Assembly: GCF_030209175.1 (NCBI RefSeq)
Contig: NZ_JARVSM010000002.1
Location: 248,001 to 312,000 of the forward strand
DNA: 64,000 nt
DNA from: Pseudomonas sp. efr-133-TYG-5
GTDB lineage: Bacteria > Pseudomonadota > Gammaproteobacteria > Pseudomonadales > Pseudomonadaceae
Reading direction: 5' to 3'
Part shown: positions 26,878-37,583 of the stretch, piece after piece
How the letters are laid out: each line of letters begins with the position of its first letter
Numbering within the stretch: the stretch's first letter is position 1
The notes under the pieces: generated by a model
Seen by the model: the letters and a program-made list of their open reading frames with translations, nothing else
Databases searched by the model: none
Told to the model about the DNA's origin: nothing
Made by a program: the position numbers and the translations under genes

Positions 26878-29800
26878 ATGAATCTGCCCATCCTCGAGGA
26901 CGCGGCCCTGGCAGGCTTTCATCCCGCCGTCAGCGCCTGGTTCAGCAGCACCTTCCCGACGGTCACCGCCGCCCAGGCCCGCGCATGGCCGTTGATCCGC
27001 CAGCGCCGCTCGACGCTGATCGCCGCGCCCACCGGCTCCGGCAAGACCCTCACCGCGTTTCTCGCCGTGCTCGACGATCTCGTCCACCGTGGCCTGGAAC
27101 ACCCCGACGGCCTGCCGGACGAGACCCTGGTGGTCTACGTCTCGCCGCTCAAGGCCCTGTCCAACGACATCCGCATCAACCTGCAGAATCCACTGGCAGG
27201 CATCACCGACCAGTTGCAGCAGATGGGCCTGCCGGCACTGCACATCACCACCGCCGTACGCACCGGCGACACGCCACAGAAGGACCGCGCCGCGATGCGC
27301 AAGCGCGCGCCGCACATTCTGGTGACCACCCCGGAATCGCTGTACGTACTGCTCGGCTCGGAATCCGGGCGCACCCTGCTCGGCAGCACGCGGACGGTGA
27401 TCATCGATGAGATCCACGCCATCGCCGCCGGCAAGCGCGGCAGTCACCTGGCGCTGAGCCTCGAACGCCTGCAGGCGCTGTGCGCCGAACCGCTGACCCG
27501 CATCGGCCTGTCGGCAACGCAGAAACCCATCGCCGCCGTGGCCCGCTTTCTCGTCGGCCATGGCCGGCCCTGCGAAATCATCGACATCGGTCACGCCCGG
27601 CCCCGCGACCTGGGCATTGAAGTGCCACCCGTGCCGCTGTCGGCGGTGATGGCCAACGACGTCTGGGAACTGGTCTACGACCGCCTCGCGGCGTTGGCCC
27701 GCGAACACCGCACGACGCTGATATTCGTCAACACCCGACGCCTCGCCGAACGCCTGAGCCGGCACCTCAGCGAGCGTCTGGGCAAACACGCGGTGGCCGC
27801 GCATCACGGCAGTCTGGCCAAGGAGTTTCGCCTTGATGCCGAACAGCGCCTCAAGCGCGGCGAACTGCAAGTGCTGATCGCCACCGCCTCGCTGGAACTG
27901 GGCATCGACATCGGCGAAGTCGACCTGGTCTGCCAGATCGCCTCGCCGCGCTCGATTGCCGGGTTTCTGCAACGGGTCGGGCGCTCCGGGCACCAGGTCG
28001 GCGGCACGCCGAAGGGGCGCTTGTTCGCCACCACCCGCGATGACCTGATCGAATGCGCGGCCCTGCTCGATTGCGTGCGCCGTGGCGAACTCGACACGTT
28101 GCACATCCCCGAAGCGCCGCTGGATGTGCTGGCGCAGCAGATCATCGCCGAAGTCAGTTGCCAGGAGTGGGCCGAGGACGCCCTGCTCGCCCTGTTCCGC
28201 CGGGCCGAACCCTACGCCAGCCTCGACGAAAAGCATTACCAGGCGCTGCTGACGATGCTTGCCGAAGGCTACAACGGGCGCCAGGGCATCCGCAGCGCCT
28301 ACCTGCACCGCGACGCCGTCAGCCGCACTCTGCGCGGGCGGCGGGGCGCGCGGCTGACGGCGGTGACCAGCGGCGGCACCATCCCCGACAACGCCGACTA
28401 CAGCGTGCTGGTCGAACCACAAGGCCTGAATATCGGCAGCGTCAACGAAGACTTCGCCGTGGAAAGCATCGCCGGCGACGTGTTCCAGCTCGGCAATACG
28501 TCCTATCGCATCCTGCGCGTGGAAACCGGCAAGGTGCGGGTCGAGGACGCCCAGGGCCAGCCGCCGACCATTCCGTTCTGGCTCGGCGAGGCCCCGGGGC
28601 GCAGCGCCGAGCTGTCGGCGGCGGTGGCGCGCCTGCAGGCGCAGCTCGATCAGTTGCTGAGCGCCAGTCCCGGCGACCTGCAACCGGCGCTCGACTGGCT
28701 GACCACGACCCTGGGCCTCAACCTCGCCAGCGCCGAACAACTGGTCGACTACCTGGCCCGCGCCCGCCTCGCCCTCGGCGCCCTGCCGTCCCAGGACACG
28801 CTGCTGATGGAGCGTTTTTTCGACGAGTCCGGTGGGACGCAACTGATCATCCACGCGCCGTTCGGCAGCCGCATCAATCGCGCCTGGGGGCTGGCCCTGC
28901 GCAAGCGTTTCTGCCGCACCTTCAATTTCGAACTGCAGGCCGCCGCCAGCGAAGACGCCATCGTGCTGTCGCTGTCCACCAGCCACAGCTTCGAGCTCGA
29001 CGAGGTCTGGCGCTATCTGCACAGCAACAGCGCCGAGCACATCCTGATCCAGGCCGTGCTCGATGCGCCGTTGTTCGGCGTGCGCTGGCGCTGGAACGCC
29101 GGGGTGGCACTGGCCCTGCCGCGCTTTACCGGCGGACGCAAAGTCGCTCCGCAGTTGCAGCGGATGAAAAGCGAAGACCTGATCGCCAGTGTCTTTCCCG
29201 ACCAGATCGCCTGCCTGGAAAACCTCGCCGGCGAACGCGAAATTCCCGCGCACCCGCTGGTGGAGCAGACCCTCGACGATTGCCTGCACGAAGCGATGGA
29301 CAGCGAAGGCTGGCTCAATCTGCTGCGGCGCATGGAGCGCGGTGAAGTGCGCCTGATTGCCCGCGACCTGCCGGCACCGTCACCGCTGGCCGCGGAAATT
29401 CTCAGCGCCCGCCCCTACGCCTTTCTCGATGACGCACCGCTGGAAGAACGCCGCACCCAGGCCGTACTCAACCGGCGCTGGAGCGACCCGCAGTCCACCG
29501 ATGACCTCGGTGCGCTGGACACCGAGGCCATCCGTGCCGTGTGCGAAGAGGCCTGGCCGACACCGCACAACGCCGATGAAATGCACGAAGCGCTGATGAG
29601 CCTGGGGTGCATCAGCGCCCGCGAAGCCGAGGCCAACCCGCACTGGCCGGGCTGGCTGCATGACCTGGCGCAAAGCGGTCGCGCCTGCCGTCTGCAGATC
29701 GACGCGCAGCCAATCGTGTGGCTGGCCCGGGAACGCCTGAGCTGCCTGCAGGCGCTTTATCCACAGGCCGCCGTGCACCCGGCGGTGGCGCCCCTGCCGG

Positions 29801-31179
29801 GTTTCGACGAGCCGTGGACGTTCGAAGAAGCGCTGCTTGACGTCATCCGCGCGCGGCTCGCGGCGCTCGGGCCGCTGCCGTTTCCCACCATCGCCGCTGC
29901 GCTGGCACTGGACAGCGCACAGGTTCAGCAGGCCCTCGCCCGCCTGGAACGCGAAGGCTACGTGCTGCGTGGCCAGTTCACCCCGGGGCTGGGGCTCGAA
30001 GAATGGTGCGAGCGGCATCTGCTGGCGCGCATTCATCGCTATACGGTCAAGCGTCTGCGGCGCGAAATCGAACCGGTGGCGTTGCAGGATTTCCTGCGCT
30101 TCCTGTTCGACTGGCAGCACCTGTCCAACGCCACCCGCGGTCAGGGCCAAGCCGTGTTGCCGGCGATCGTCGGCCAGTTCGAAGGCTACCCGGCCGCGGC
30201 GTCGGCGTGGGACAGCGACATCCTCCCGGCGCGCCTCAAGGATTACTCGCCGAGCTGGCTGGATGATCTGTGCCGCAGCGGCAAACAGGTGTGGATGCGC
30301 CTCAGCGCCCGGCAGAAAGTCAGCGCCACGGCGTTGCGCAGTACGCCGATTGTGCTGTTGCCGCGCAGTCAGGTCGGGTTGTGGAGCGCGCTGGCCGAGC
30401 AGACGCCGTCCAGTGAGTTGTCGGCCAAGGCGCAGAAAGTCTTCGCGGCGCTGAGCGAGCACGGCGCGCTGTTTTTCGATGAGCTGGTCCACGAGGCGCA
30501 CCTGCTGCGCACCGAACTGGAAATCGCCTTGCAGGAACTGGTCGCCGCCGGCCTGGTGAACGCCGACAGTTTCGCTGGCCTGCGCGCGCTGATCACCCCG
30601 CCGAGCAAACGCCAGCAACGCAGCAGCCGGCGTGGCCGCGGGGCGTTTGTCGGCGGCATGGACGATGCCGGGCGCTGGGCGCTGTTGCGCCGCGGGCCGC
30701 TGCTGGAAAGCACTCGGAGCACTCCTGCGGAAACCCTCGAACACGTCGCCATGACTTTGCTGCGGCGCTACGGCGTGGTGTTCTGGCGCCTGCTGGAACG
30801 CGAAGCGGACTGGCTGCCGAGCTGGCGCGAATTGCTGCGCACGTTTCATCGATTGGAGGCCCGTGGCGAGATTCGCGGCGGACGCTTTGTCAGTGGTCTG
30901 GCGGGGGAACAGTTCGCCTTGCCGGAGGCGATTCCACTGCTGCGTGAGGTACGCCGACGTCCGCATGACGGCAGCCTGATCGCGGTCTGCGGCGTCGATC
31001 CGTTGAACCTCGCCGGGACGCTGCTGCCGGGGGCGAAAGTGCCGGCGCTGGCGAGCAATCGGCTGGTGTATCGGGACGGGGTTCCGGTGGCGGCCGCGAT
31101 TGCCGGCAAAGCGATTTTCTGGACAGAGCTGGATCAGGTGGCCATGGAACAGGTGCGCAGCAAGCTGATCCGGCACTGA
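26878..31179 (+). CDS. lhr: Large ATP-dependent helicase Lhr
   Basis: A 1433-residue superfamily 2 helicase. Walker A is APTGSGKT (50-57) and motif II is DEIH (177-180). Motif III is GLSATQKP, and motifs V/VI include ATASLELGIDIGEVDLV and RVGRSGHQVGG. After about residue 480 come the winged-helix and Lhr-core beta-barrel regions, then a long C-terminal domain with repeated helical and winged-helix-like parts. Full-length Lhr is a DNA-repair helicase; the C-terminal part is found in the long bacterial form. It is a single gene flanked by REP elements. Confidence 0.95.
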   Translation: MNLPILEDAALAGFHPAVSAWFSSTFPTVTAAQARAWPLIRQRRSTLIAAPTGSGKTLTAFLAVLDDLVHRGLEHPDGLPDETLVVYVSPLKALSNDIRINLQNPLAGITDQLQQMGLPALHITTAVRTGDTPQKDRAAMRKRAPHILVTTPESLYVLLGSESGRTLLGSTRTVIIDEIHAIAAGKRGSHLALSLERLQALCAEPLTRIGLSATQKPIAAVARFLVGHGRPCEIIDIGHARPRDLGIEVPPVPLSAVMANDVWELVYDRLAALAREHRTTLIFVNTRRLAERLSRHLSERLGKHAVAAHHGSLAKEFRLDAEQRLKRGELQVLIATASLELGIDIGEVDLVCQIASPRSIAGFLQRVGRSGHQVGGTPKGRLFATTRDDLIECAALLDCVRRGELDTLHIPEAPLDVLAQQIIAEVSCQEWAEDALLALFRRAEPYASLDEKHYQALLTMLAEGYNGRQGIRSAYLHRDAVSRTLRGRRGARLTAVTSGGTIPDNADYSVLVEPQGLNIGSVNEDFAVESIAGDVFQLGNTSYRILRVETGKVRVEDAQGQPPTIPFWLGEAPGRSAELSAAVARLQAQLDQLLSASPGDLQPALDWLTTTLGLNLASAEQLVDYLARARLALGALPSQDTLLMERFFDESGGTQLIIHAPFGSRINRAWGLALRKRFCRTFNFELQAAASEDAIVLSLSTSHSFELDEVWRYLHSNSAEHILIQAVLDAPLFGVRWRWNAGVALALPRFTGGRKVAPQLQRMKSEDLIASVFPDQIACLENLAGEREIPAHPLVEQTLDDCLHEAMDSEGWLNLLRRMERGEVRLIARDLPAPSPLAAEILSARPYAFLDDAPLEERRTQAVLNRRWSDPQSTDDLGALDTEAIRAVCEEAWPTPHNADEMHEALMSLGCISAREAEANPHWPGWLHDLAQSGRACRLQIDAQPIVWLARERLSCLQALYPQAAVHPAVAPLPGFDEPWTFEEALLDVIRARLAALGPLPFPTIAAALALDSAQVQQALARLEREGYVLRGQFTPGLGLEEWCERHLLARIHRYTVKRLRREIEPVALQDFLRFLFDWQHLSNATRGQGQAVLPAIVGQFEGYPAAASAWDSDILPARLKDYSPSWLDDLCRSGKQVWMRLSARQKVSATALRSTPIVLLPRSQVGLWSALAEQTPSSELSAKAQKVFAALSEHGALFFDELVHEAHLLRTELEIALQELVAAGLVNADSFAGLRALITPPSKRQQRSSRRGRGAFVGGMDDAGRWALLRRGPLLESTRSTPAETLEHVAMTLLRRYGVVFWRLLEREADWLPSWRELLRTFHRLEARGEIRGGRFVSGLAGEQFALPEAIPLLREVRRRPHDGSLIAVCGVDPLNLAGTLLPGAKVPALASNRLVYRDGVPVAAAIAGKAIFWTELDQVAMEQVRSKLIRH

Positions 31180-31194
31180 TGTGAACTGGACTGA

Positions 31195-31274
31195 CGCCTT
31201 CGCGAGCAAGCTCGTTGCCACAGGAAATCTGCGGCGTTCACAAAGCCAACGTGGGAGCGGGCTTGCCCGCGAAG
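31195..31274. repeat. REP pair between lhr and the MscS-type gene
   Basis: CCTTCGCGAGCAAGCTCGTT then GCCACAGG is followed about 30 bases later by the inverted GTGGGAGCGGGCTTGCCCGC then GAAG. The two arms belong to different subtypes (GCGAGCAAGCTCG versus GCGGGCTTGCCCGC). Confidence 0.85.
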
Positions 31275-31305
31275 AGGCCGGCCATCCCACTACAGAATCC
31301 GGCAA

Positions 31306-33399
31306 TCAAGTACTCGACTTCTGCGGCGCCTCGCTCGCCACCAACTCCCCCTCACCCTGACGCTGCGGCAACAGCACCTGCTGTGGATAAGTCTGCGCGA
31401 AATGCACCAGCGGACTGTTATCCACAAGCTTTTTCAAACGCTGGTTGAACGCCCGGCTCACCGCATATTGCCCACCTGAAACGGTACGGAACTGCGCCGT
31501 CAGCACCACGCCATTCAAGTCCATCTTGTCCACCCCGAAGACGTCCAGCGGCCCTTGCAGGTTGTACTTGAGGAACGGGTCTTCACGGATCGAATCACCG
31601 GCCTCGCGGATCAGTTCGATGGCCTTGTCGACATCGGTGTCATAGGTGAACTGCACCGAGAAGAACGCGAACGCAAACTGCCGCGACTGGTTGGTCACGG
31701 CCTTGATCTGGCCGAACGGCACCGAGTGCACGAACCCCTTGCCATCGCGCAGGCGCAGGGTGCGAATGGTCAGGCCTTCGACCGTGCCGGCGTGCCCGGA
31801 ATCGAGCACCACCCAGTCGCCGATCGACAGCGTGTCTTCGATGATGATGAACAGCCCGGTGATCACGTCCTGCACCAGTTGCTGCGAGCCGAAACCGATG
31901 GCCAGGCCCACCACCCCGGCACCGGCCAGCAGCGGTGCGACATTGATCCCGAGGTTGGCCATGGTGGTGATCGCGCAGATCACCACCAGGATGATTTTGA
32001 TCGCGTTGCGCAGCAGCGGCAGGATGGTTTTTACCCGCGTGCTCGGCTGGCGCGTCGAGCGTTTGCTGACCGGCGGTTTCAGCGCTTCCTGGATCGCCGT
32101 GTCGAGCACCACCCACAACAGCCAGGTGACGAGGAAGATCAGGCCGATGCTGCTCAGGGCGTTGCTGATCGCCCGACCGATGCTGCTGCTCTGGGCGAAA
32201 TCCAGCAGCGACACGCCCCAGATCCTGCCGAGGATATCGATGAAGGCAATCGCCATCACGATCCGCAACAGGGCGTGCAGCAGGCTGAGAAAGCGCGCCT
32301 TGTAGGCACTGCTGCGTTGCACCGCCTCGGCCCGGCGGGACTTGAACAGATGCTGCAGGATGGTGCTGAGGAACACCGTGCCGATCAGCAGCACGGTGGT
32401 GAACAACGCACAGCGCAGGGCTTTCTGGTTGTCCTCGCCGATGCCGATCAGGTTCACCGCCGAGACCAGCACCATCAGCACGATCGGCCAATACCAGAGC
32501 CCGGAAAAGATCCGCAGCGATTCCTGCAGCGACGGCTGTTTCAGGCGTTGCGCCAGCGGCCGGTTGCGGATCAGATGCGCCACCGGCCGGCGCAGGCGGA
32601 TCACCAGCAGACCGAAAATGATCGACGCCAGCAGACCGGTGAATACGGCAATGCTGCTGGTGATGTTGCCGCCCAGCTGACGGGCGATCTGCGGACTGGT
32701 CAGGGCATCGCTGAGAGCGGCGAGAAAGCCGATCAGGAACAGCGGTTTCGGGCAATAGTCGCGAATGATGTGCACCGCCGGGCGCTTGTGGCCGATGTTG
32801 AACATCACCACCACGCACAACAGTATCGACGTAGAAAAGATGCCGCTGCTGGTGGCATAGGCCAGACACAGCGCCAGCGCACGGCCGACAGAGGTCGGCA
32901 GGAAGTGACTGACGTACAGGGTCAGCGGCAGGCAGATCAGCGCCGGCAGCGTGTAGGGCAGCAGGTAGCCGAGCAGGTCCTGGCTGCGCTGACGGGTGCG
33001 CAGCCAGCGCCCTTCGCGCAGGCGTTTGCACAACACGCTGCCAAGCACGGTCAACACCGCGAACGCGCCGAGCCACACCCCCGAGAGCATCAGGAAGTCC
33101 CCGGCCACGCTCCACGCCGAGCGATCAGACGGCTGGTTGACCAGCCTGTCCACCTCATCCGCCGCGCGGTCGGCGCGCAGGCGCCAGGCGTCGACCAGAT
33201 GCTCGTTGAGATCGAGTTTGTCCTGCACGTCGTCGATGCCGGAGCTGATCGCACCGAGCAGTCCGCCCTGCACCAATGGCTCGGGTTCGGCGGCCTTGTC
33301 GCTGGCGGCCGGGACACCCGGCACCGGCGCGGCTTGCACAATCTGGCTACCGCCCAACAGCAGCGCCCCCAATAGAATCGCGATCCTCAACCTGGTCAA
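31306..33399 (-). CDS. Large MscS-family mechanosensitive channel
   Basis: About 697 residues from a TTG start at 33399, preceded by GGGAG and followed by a clean signal peptide (LTRLRIAILLGALLLGGSQI then VQA). Longer frames add 61 residues that look non-coding. A periplasmic N-terminal domain is followed by about ten hydrophobic segments, then the MscS core: pore helix region LGINVAPLLAGAGVVGLAIG, FGSQQLVQDVITGLFIIIED and the beta domain (VVLDSGHAGTVEGLTIRTLR). It relieves turgor on osmotic downshock. It is monocistronic. Confidence 0.9.
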   Translation of the reverse strand: MTRLRIAILLGALLLGGSQIVQAAPVPGVPAASDKAAEPEPLVQGGLLGAISSGIDDVQDKLDLNEHLVDAWRLRADRAADEVDRLVNQPSDRSAWSVAGDFLMLSGVWLGAFAVLTVLGSVLCKRLREGRWLRTRQRSQDLLGYLLPYTLPALICLPLTLYVSHFLPTSVGRALALCLAYATSSGIFSTSILLCVVVMFNIGHKRPAVHIIRDYCPKPLFLIGFLAALSDALTSPQIARQLGGNITSSIAVFTGLLASIIFGLLVIRLRRPVAHLIRNRPLAQRLKQPSLQESLRIFSGLWYWPIVLMVLVSAVNLIGIGEDNQKALRCALFTTVLLIGTVFLSTILQHLFKSRRAEAVQRSSAYKARFLSLLHALLRIVMAIAFIDILGRIWGVSLLDFAQSSSIGRAISNALSSIGLIFLVTWLLWVVLDTAIQEALKPPVSKRSTRQPSTRVKTILPLLRNAIKIILVVICAITTMANLGINVAPLLAGAGVVGLAIGFGSQQLVQDVITGLFIIIEDTLSIGDWVVLDSGHAGTVEGLTIRTLRLRDGKGFVHSVPFGQIKAVTNQSRQFAFAFFSVQFTYDTDVDKAIELIREAGDSIREDPFLKYNLQGPLDVFGVDKMDLNGVVLTAQFRTVSGGQYAVSRAFNQRLKKLVDNSPLVHFAQTYPQQVLLPQRQGEGELVASEAPQKSST

Positions 33400-33593
33400 A
33401 ACGCAGAGCTCCCTCGGCTGTACCTGTAAGGAACTGATCGGCAAATGCCCGGCAAGTTCAGCGCCACTCCCCAGGCCTCGCCAGGAGTGAGCAGGCGCCG
33501 GCAATACCGTCCGTAGCTCCACCGAAACTTTCCCGAACTGCCGGCAGTCATCAACTGACACAGGCAAGACGAGGACAATCATCGGAGGACGGC

Positions 33594-34520
33594 ATGGCGG
33601 CGATTCACATCGGTATTTCAGGCTGGCGCTACGCCCCGTGGCGCGGCGATTTCTACCCGAAAGGACTGGCGCAGAAACGCGAATTGCAGTTCGCCTCGCG
33701 GGCGGTCAACAGCATCGAAATCAACGGCTCGTTCTATGCCCTGCAACGGCCGGAACGCTACGCCCAGTGGTACGCCGAAACCCCGCAGGGGTTCGTGTTC
33801 AGCGTCAAGGCGCCGCGCTTTATCACGCACGTGCGCCGTCTGCGCGACATCGAGACACCGCTGGCGAATTTCTTTGCCTCGGGGCTGCTGGAGCTGAAGG
33901 AAAAACTCGGCCCGATCCTGTGGCAATTCCCGCCCAATTTCACCTTCGACCGCGAACGGTTCGAACACTTTCTCGCCCTTCTGCCCCACAACACCGCAGC
34001 AGCCGCCGCCCTCGCCCGCCAGCACGATGCGCACCTGCACGGTCACGCCAGCCTCAAGGCCTACGGCAAAAAAAACCTGCGCCACGCCGTGGAAATCCGC
34101 AACGAGAGCTTTATCGATCCCGACTTCGTGCGCCTGCTCAAGCGCTACAACACGGCGCTGGTGATCGCCGACACCGCCGGCAAATGGCCGTATCGCGAAG
34201 ACCTCACCAGTGACTTCGTCTACCTGCGCCTGCACGGTGCCGAAGCGCTCTACGCCAGCGGCTACACGGCTCCCGCGCTCAAGCGCTGGGCCGAACGCAT
34301 CGACGCCTGGCACCACGGCCGGCAACCGGGTGACGCGCACCTGATCGCGCCCCGCCTGAAACCACGGGCGCGCAAGTCTCGCGAAGTGTTCTGCTACTTC
34401 GACAACGACATCAAAGTCCGCGCGCCCTACGACGCGCGCAGCCTGTTGCATCGCTTCGACCTCGATAAAGACCTCGCCACCGCCCCCGGCGAGCCGGCCA
34501 ACGAAGGAGTGCTGTCATGA
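33594..34520 (+). CDS. DUF72 domain protein
   Basis: A 308-residue TIM-barrel-like protein with the family opening [19 protein letters not shown]. Also present are [63 protein letters not shown] and [16 protein letters not shown]72 proteins have no settled biochemical function, though conserved Glu and Asp residues suggest an enzyme. It overlaps the next gene by 4 bases and so opens the DUF72-EEP-clsB-YbhN operon. Confidence 0.92.
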   Translation: MAAIHIGISGWRYAPWRGDFYPKGLAQKRELQFASRAVNSIEINGSFYALQRPERYAQWYAETPQGFVFSVKAPRFITHVRRLRDIETPLANFFASGLLELKEKLGPILWQFPPNFTFDRERFEHFLALLPHNTAAAAALARQHDAHLHGHASLKAYGKKNLRHAVEIRNESFIDPDFVRLLKRYNTALVIADTAGKWPYREDLTSDFVYLRLHGAEALYASGYTAPALKRWAERIDAWHHGRQPGDAHLIAPRLKPRARKSREVFCYFDNDIKVRAPYDARSLLHRFDLDKDLATAPGEPANEGVLS

Positions 34521-35314
34521 GCATCCGCGAGCCCATCGGTGTCACCGACGAACAGACCGAAGTCGTCAGTACGGTGAACCGTTTTACCGTGCTGACCATC
34601 AATACCCACAAGGGCTTCACCGCACTGAACCGGCGTTTCATCCTGCCGGAACTGCGCGAGGCCGTACGCAGCGTGTCCGCCGACGTGGTGTTTCTGCAGG
34701 AAGTCCACGGCACCCACGAACACCACCCCAAACGCTACAACAACTGGCCGACCATGCCGCAGTACGAATTCCTCGCCGACAGCCTGTGGCCGCAATTCGC
34801 GTACGGGCGTAACGCGGTGTACCCCGACGGCGACCACGGCAATGCCCTGCTGTCGAAATTCCAGATCGTGCGCCACGACAACCTCGACGTATCGATCAGC
34901 GGCCATGAAAACCGCGGCCTGCTGCATTGCGTGTTGCGCCTGCCGGGCGATGACCGCGAACTGCATGCGATCTGCGTGCACCTGGGCCTGCGCGAGAGTC
35001 ACCGCAACGCTCAATTGCAACTGCTGGCGGCGCGCCTGCGGGAACTGCCCGCCGACGCGCCGGTGATCGTCGCGGGCGACTTCAACGACTGGCGCCAGCG
35101 CGCCGATGCCCTGCTCGAACCCAGCGGGCTGCACGAAGTCTTCGCCGTCCACCAGGGCAAACCGGCACGCAGCTTTCCCGCCCGTCTGCCGACGCTGCGC
35201 CTCGACCGCATCTACGTCCGCAACCTCAAGGCCACCCAGCCCAAAGTGCTGGCCAATCGGCCCTGGTCTCACCTTTCCGACCATGCACCGTTATCGGTGG
35301 AGATCGAACTATGA
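34517..35314 (+). CDS. Endonuclease/exonuclease/phosphatase family protein (YbhP-like)
   Basis: A 265-residue metal-dependent EEP-fold protein. Motifs run in order: [22 protein letters not shown] (catalytic Glu), [34 protein letters not shown] (Asp/Asn pair) and [14 protein letters not shown] (Asp-His). The gene order EEP-clsB-YbhN equals ybhP-ybhO(clsB)-ybhN of E. coli, so a phospholipid or headgroup phosphodiesterase role linked to cardiolipin metabolism is plausible; nuclease activity is the alternative. Confidence 0.9.
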   Translation: MSIREPIGVTDEQTEVVSTVNRFTVLTINTHKGFTALNRRFILPELREAVRSVSADVVFLQEVHGTHEHHPKRYNNWPTMPQYEFLADSLWPQFAYGRNAVYPDGDHGNALLSKFQIVRHDNLDVSISGHENRGLLHCVLRLPGDDRELHAICVHLGLRESHRNAQLQLLAARLRELPADAPVIVAGDFNDWRQRADALLEPSGLHEVFAVHQGKPARSFPARLPTLRLDRIYVRNLKATQPKVLANRPWSHLSDHAPLSVEIEL

Positions 35315-36597
35315 GCAGCGCCCCCCTGGAAAAAACCGCCGTTGAACCGATCGCCATCAACCCGCCGGTCCGTGAGCCCGGCGCGGTCGATGTCGAGTAC
35401 GGCTGGCAAGGCAACAATCGCGTCGAACTGCTGGAAAACGGCGAGGAATATTTCCCCCGGGTGTTCGCGGCGATGCGCGCGGCCAAGAGTGAAATCCTCC
35501 TGGAAACCTTCATCGTGTTCGAAGACAAGGTCGGCGCCGAGTTGCAGCAGATCCTGATCAACGCCGCCCGGCGCGGTGTGCGCACCACGGTCAGCCTCGA
35601 CGGCTTCGGCTGCGGTGAGTTGAGCACCGCTTACCTCACCGCGCTGAGCGACGCCGGTGTGCATCTGCAGATGTTCGATCCGGCGCCGAAACACCTGGGC
35701 ATTCGCACCAACTGGTTCCGCCGTCTGCACCGCAAGATCGTCGTGGTCGACGGCACGCTCGCCTTTATCGGCGGGATCAACTTTTCCGGCGATCACCTCG
35801 GCGATTTCGGCCCCGAGGCCAAACAGGATTATGCGGTGGAAATCGAGGGCCCGGCGGTGGCCGACATCCATCACTTTGCCCTGCTGCAGAGCGGTCGCCC
35901 GGGCCGGGCGCGGTTCTGGTGGCAACGCCGCCGGCAACGCCGCGAACAGATGAGCCTCAGCGATCATGACGGTCAGGTGCGCCTGGTGTTTCGCGACAAC
36001 GACCGCCATCACACGGACATCGAAGAGGTCTATCTCAGCGTACTGCGCAGCGCGCAACGGCGGGTGGTGATCGCCAACGCCTACTTTTTGCCCGGTTACC
36101 GCTTGTTGCGCGAGATGCGCAACGCCGCTCGGCGTGGCGTCGATGTGCGCCTGATCCTGCAGGGCCAGCCGGACATGCTGGTAGCCAAACTCGCAGCGCG
36201 CATGACCTACGATTACCTGCTCAAGGCCGGCGTGCAGATCCATGAATACTGCGAGCGCCCGCTGCACGGCAAAGTGGCCCTGGTGGACGAGGACTGGAGC
36301 ACCGTCGGCTCGAGCAATCTCGATCCGCTGAGCCTGTCGCTCAACCTCGAAGCCAACGTGCTGATCCGCGACCGCACGTTCAACCGCAAGCTGTTCGATC
36401 GCCTGGAGGATCTGAGCCTCAACCATTGCAAGGCGATGGACCCGGACAAGGCGCCCAAGGGCCGTATCTGGCACATGACCGTGGGCTTCCTGGTGTTCCA
36501 CTTCCTGCGCCACTTCCCGGCCATGGCCGGTTGGCTGCCGGCGCACAAGCCACGGCTGAAACCGGTGTTGCGCACCACCGGGAGCGATGCCTCATGA
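35311..36597 (+). CDS. clsB: Cardiolipin synthase B (phospholipase D family)
   Basis: A 428-residue enzyme with two HKD motifs. The first is H140-x-K142-x4-D147 in [20 protein letters not shown]; the second is H319-x-K321-x4-D326 in [20 protein letters not shown]. There are no N-terminal transmembrane helices, which separates it from ClsA. ClsB makes cardiolipin from two phosphatidylglycerols or phosphatidylethanolamine plus glycerol, or PG from other lipids. It is coupled to both neighbours by 4-base overlaps. Confidence 0.93.
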   Translation: MSSAPLEKTAVEPIAINPPVREPGAVDVEYGWQGNNRVELLENGEEYFPRVFAAMRAAKSEILLETFIVFEDKVGAELQQILINAARRGVRTTVSLDGFGCGELSTAYLTALSDAGVHLQMFDPAPKHLGIRTNWFRRLHRKIVVVDGTLAFIGGINFSGDHLGDFGPEAKQDYAVEIEGPAVADIHHFALLQSGRPGRARFWWQRRRQRREQMSLSDHDGQVRLVFRDNDRHHTDIEEVYLSVLRSAQRRVVIANAYFLPGYRLLREMRNAARRGVDVRLILQGQPDMLVAKLAARMTYDYLLKAGVQIHEYCERPLHGKVALVDEDWSTVGSSNLDPLSLSLNLEANVLIRDRTFNRKLFDRLEDLSLNHCKAMDPDKAPKGRIWHMTVGFLVFHFLRHFPAMAGWLPAHKPRLKPVLRTTGSDAS

Positions 36598-37583
36598 GCC
36601 ATTCCGAAGCCCCGGTCGCGACGCAGGCGGCCACCCCAGGCAAATCCCGCTGGAGCCGCTGGAAGCGCCCGCTGACCGTGCTGTTCTTCCTCGCCCTGAT
36701 CGCCCTGCTGACGATGTTCGCCCAGCGCATCGAGTGGGCCGAGGTGCTGCAGACCCTCGCCGACTTCAAGGTGCGCACGCTGATCATTGCCTCCGCCCTG
36801 ACGCTGCTGAGCTTCCTGGTGTACGCCAGTTTCGACCTGATCGGCCGCACCTACATCCGCCAGGACCTGACCTGGAAGCAGATCCTCCCGGTGGGCGTGA
36901 TCAGCTACGCCTTCAACCTCAACCTCAGCGCCTGGGTCGGCGGCATTGCCATGCGTTACCGCCTGTACTCGCGCCTCGGGGTGAGCAAAAGCAACATCGC
37001 CAAGATCCTCGGGCTGAGCCTGGCAACCAATTGGTTCGGCTACATGACCATCGCCGGTGTGGTGTTCAGCAGCGGCCTGGTGCGCATGCCGCCGGGCTGG
37101 AAACTCAGCAGCGATGCGCTACAAGGGGTCGGGGTCCTGCTGTTGCTGCTGAGCGCCGGCTATCTCGCTGCGTGCCAGTTCTCCCGACGCCGCGAGTGGT
37201 CGATTCGCGGGGTGGAAATCAACCTGCCGTCGCTGCGCATGGCGGTGTTGCAATTGCTGCTGGGGGCACTGAACTGGTCGTTGATGGCGGCAGTGATCTT
37301 CACCCTGCTGCCGAGCAAACTCGACTATCCGCTGGTGCTTGGCGTGCTGCTGATCAGTGCGATTGCCGGAGTCATTACGCACATTCCCGCCGGGCTCGGC
37401 GTACTCGAAGCGGTGTTTGTTGCGCTGCTGCAGCACGAGGCATCCCGCGGCAGCCTGGTGGCAGGACTGCTGGCGTACCGGGCGATCTACTTTCTCCTGC
37501 CGCTGCTGATCACGCTGCTGATGTACCTGGTGGTGGAAGCCAAGGCCAAGGCGTTGCGCATCGAGAAAAAACCCACGTCCTGA
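36594..37583 (+). CDS. YbhN-like membrane protein (UPF0104 / lysylphosphatidylglycerol synthase transmembrane fold)
   Basis: A 329-residue integral membrane protein; ATG at 36594 overlaps the clsB stop. About eight hydrophobic segments can be seen, from LTVLFFLALIALLTMFA (about 23-39) to AIYFLLPLLITLLMYLVVEA near the end. The family motifs YAFNLNLSAWVGGIAMRYRL and ITHIPAGLGVLEAVFVALL match the flippase-like LPG synthase membrane domain without the catalytic soluble half. A lipid-transport role beside ClsB is inferred. Confidence 0.9.
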   Translation: MSHSEAPVATQAATPGKSRWSRWKRPLTVLFFLALIALLTMFAQRIEWAEVLQTLADFKVRTLIIASALTLLSFLVYASFDLIGRTYIRQDLTWKQILPVGVISYAFNLNLSAWVGGIAMRYRLYSRLGVSKSNIAKILGLSLATNWFGYMTIAGVVFSSGLVRMPPGWKLSSDALQGVGVLLLLLSAGYLAACQFSRRREWSIRGVEINLPSLRMAVLQLLLGALNWSLMAAVIFTLLPSKLDYPLVLGVLLISAIAGVITHIPAGLGVLEAVFVALLQHEASRGSLVAGLLAYRAIYFLLPLLITLLMYLVVEAKAKALRIEKKPTS

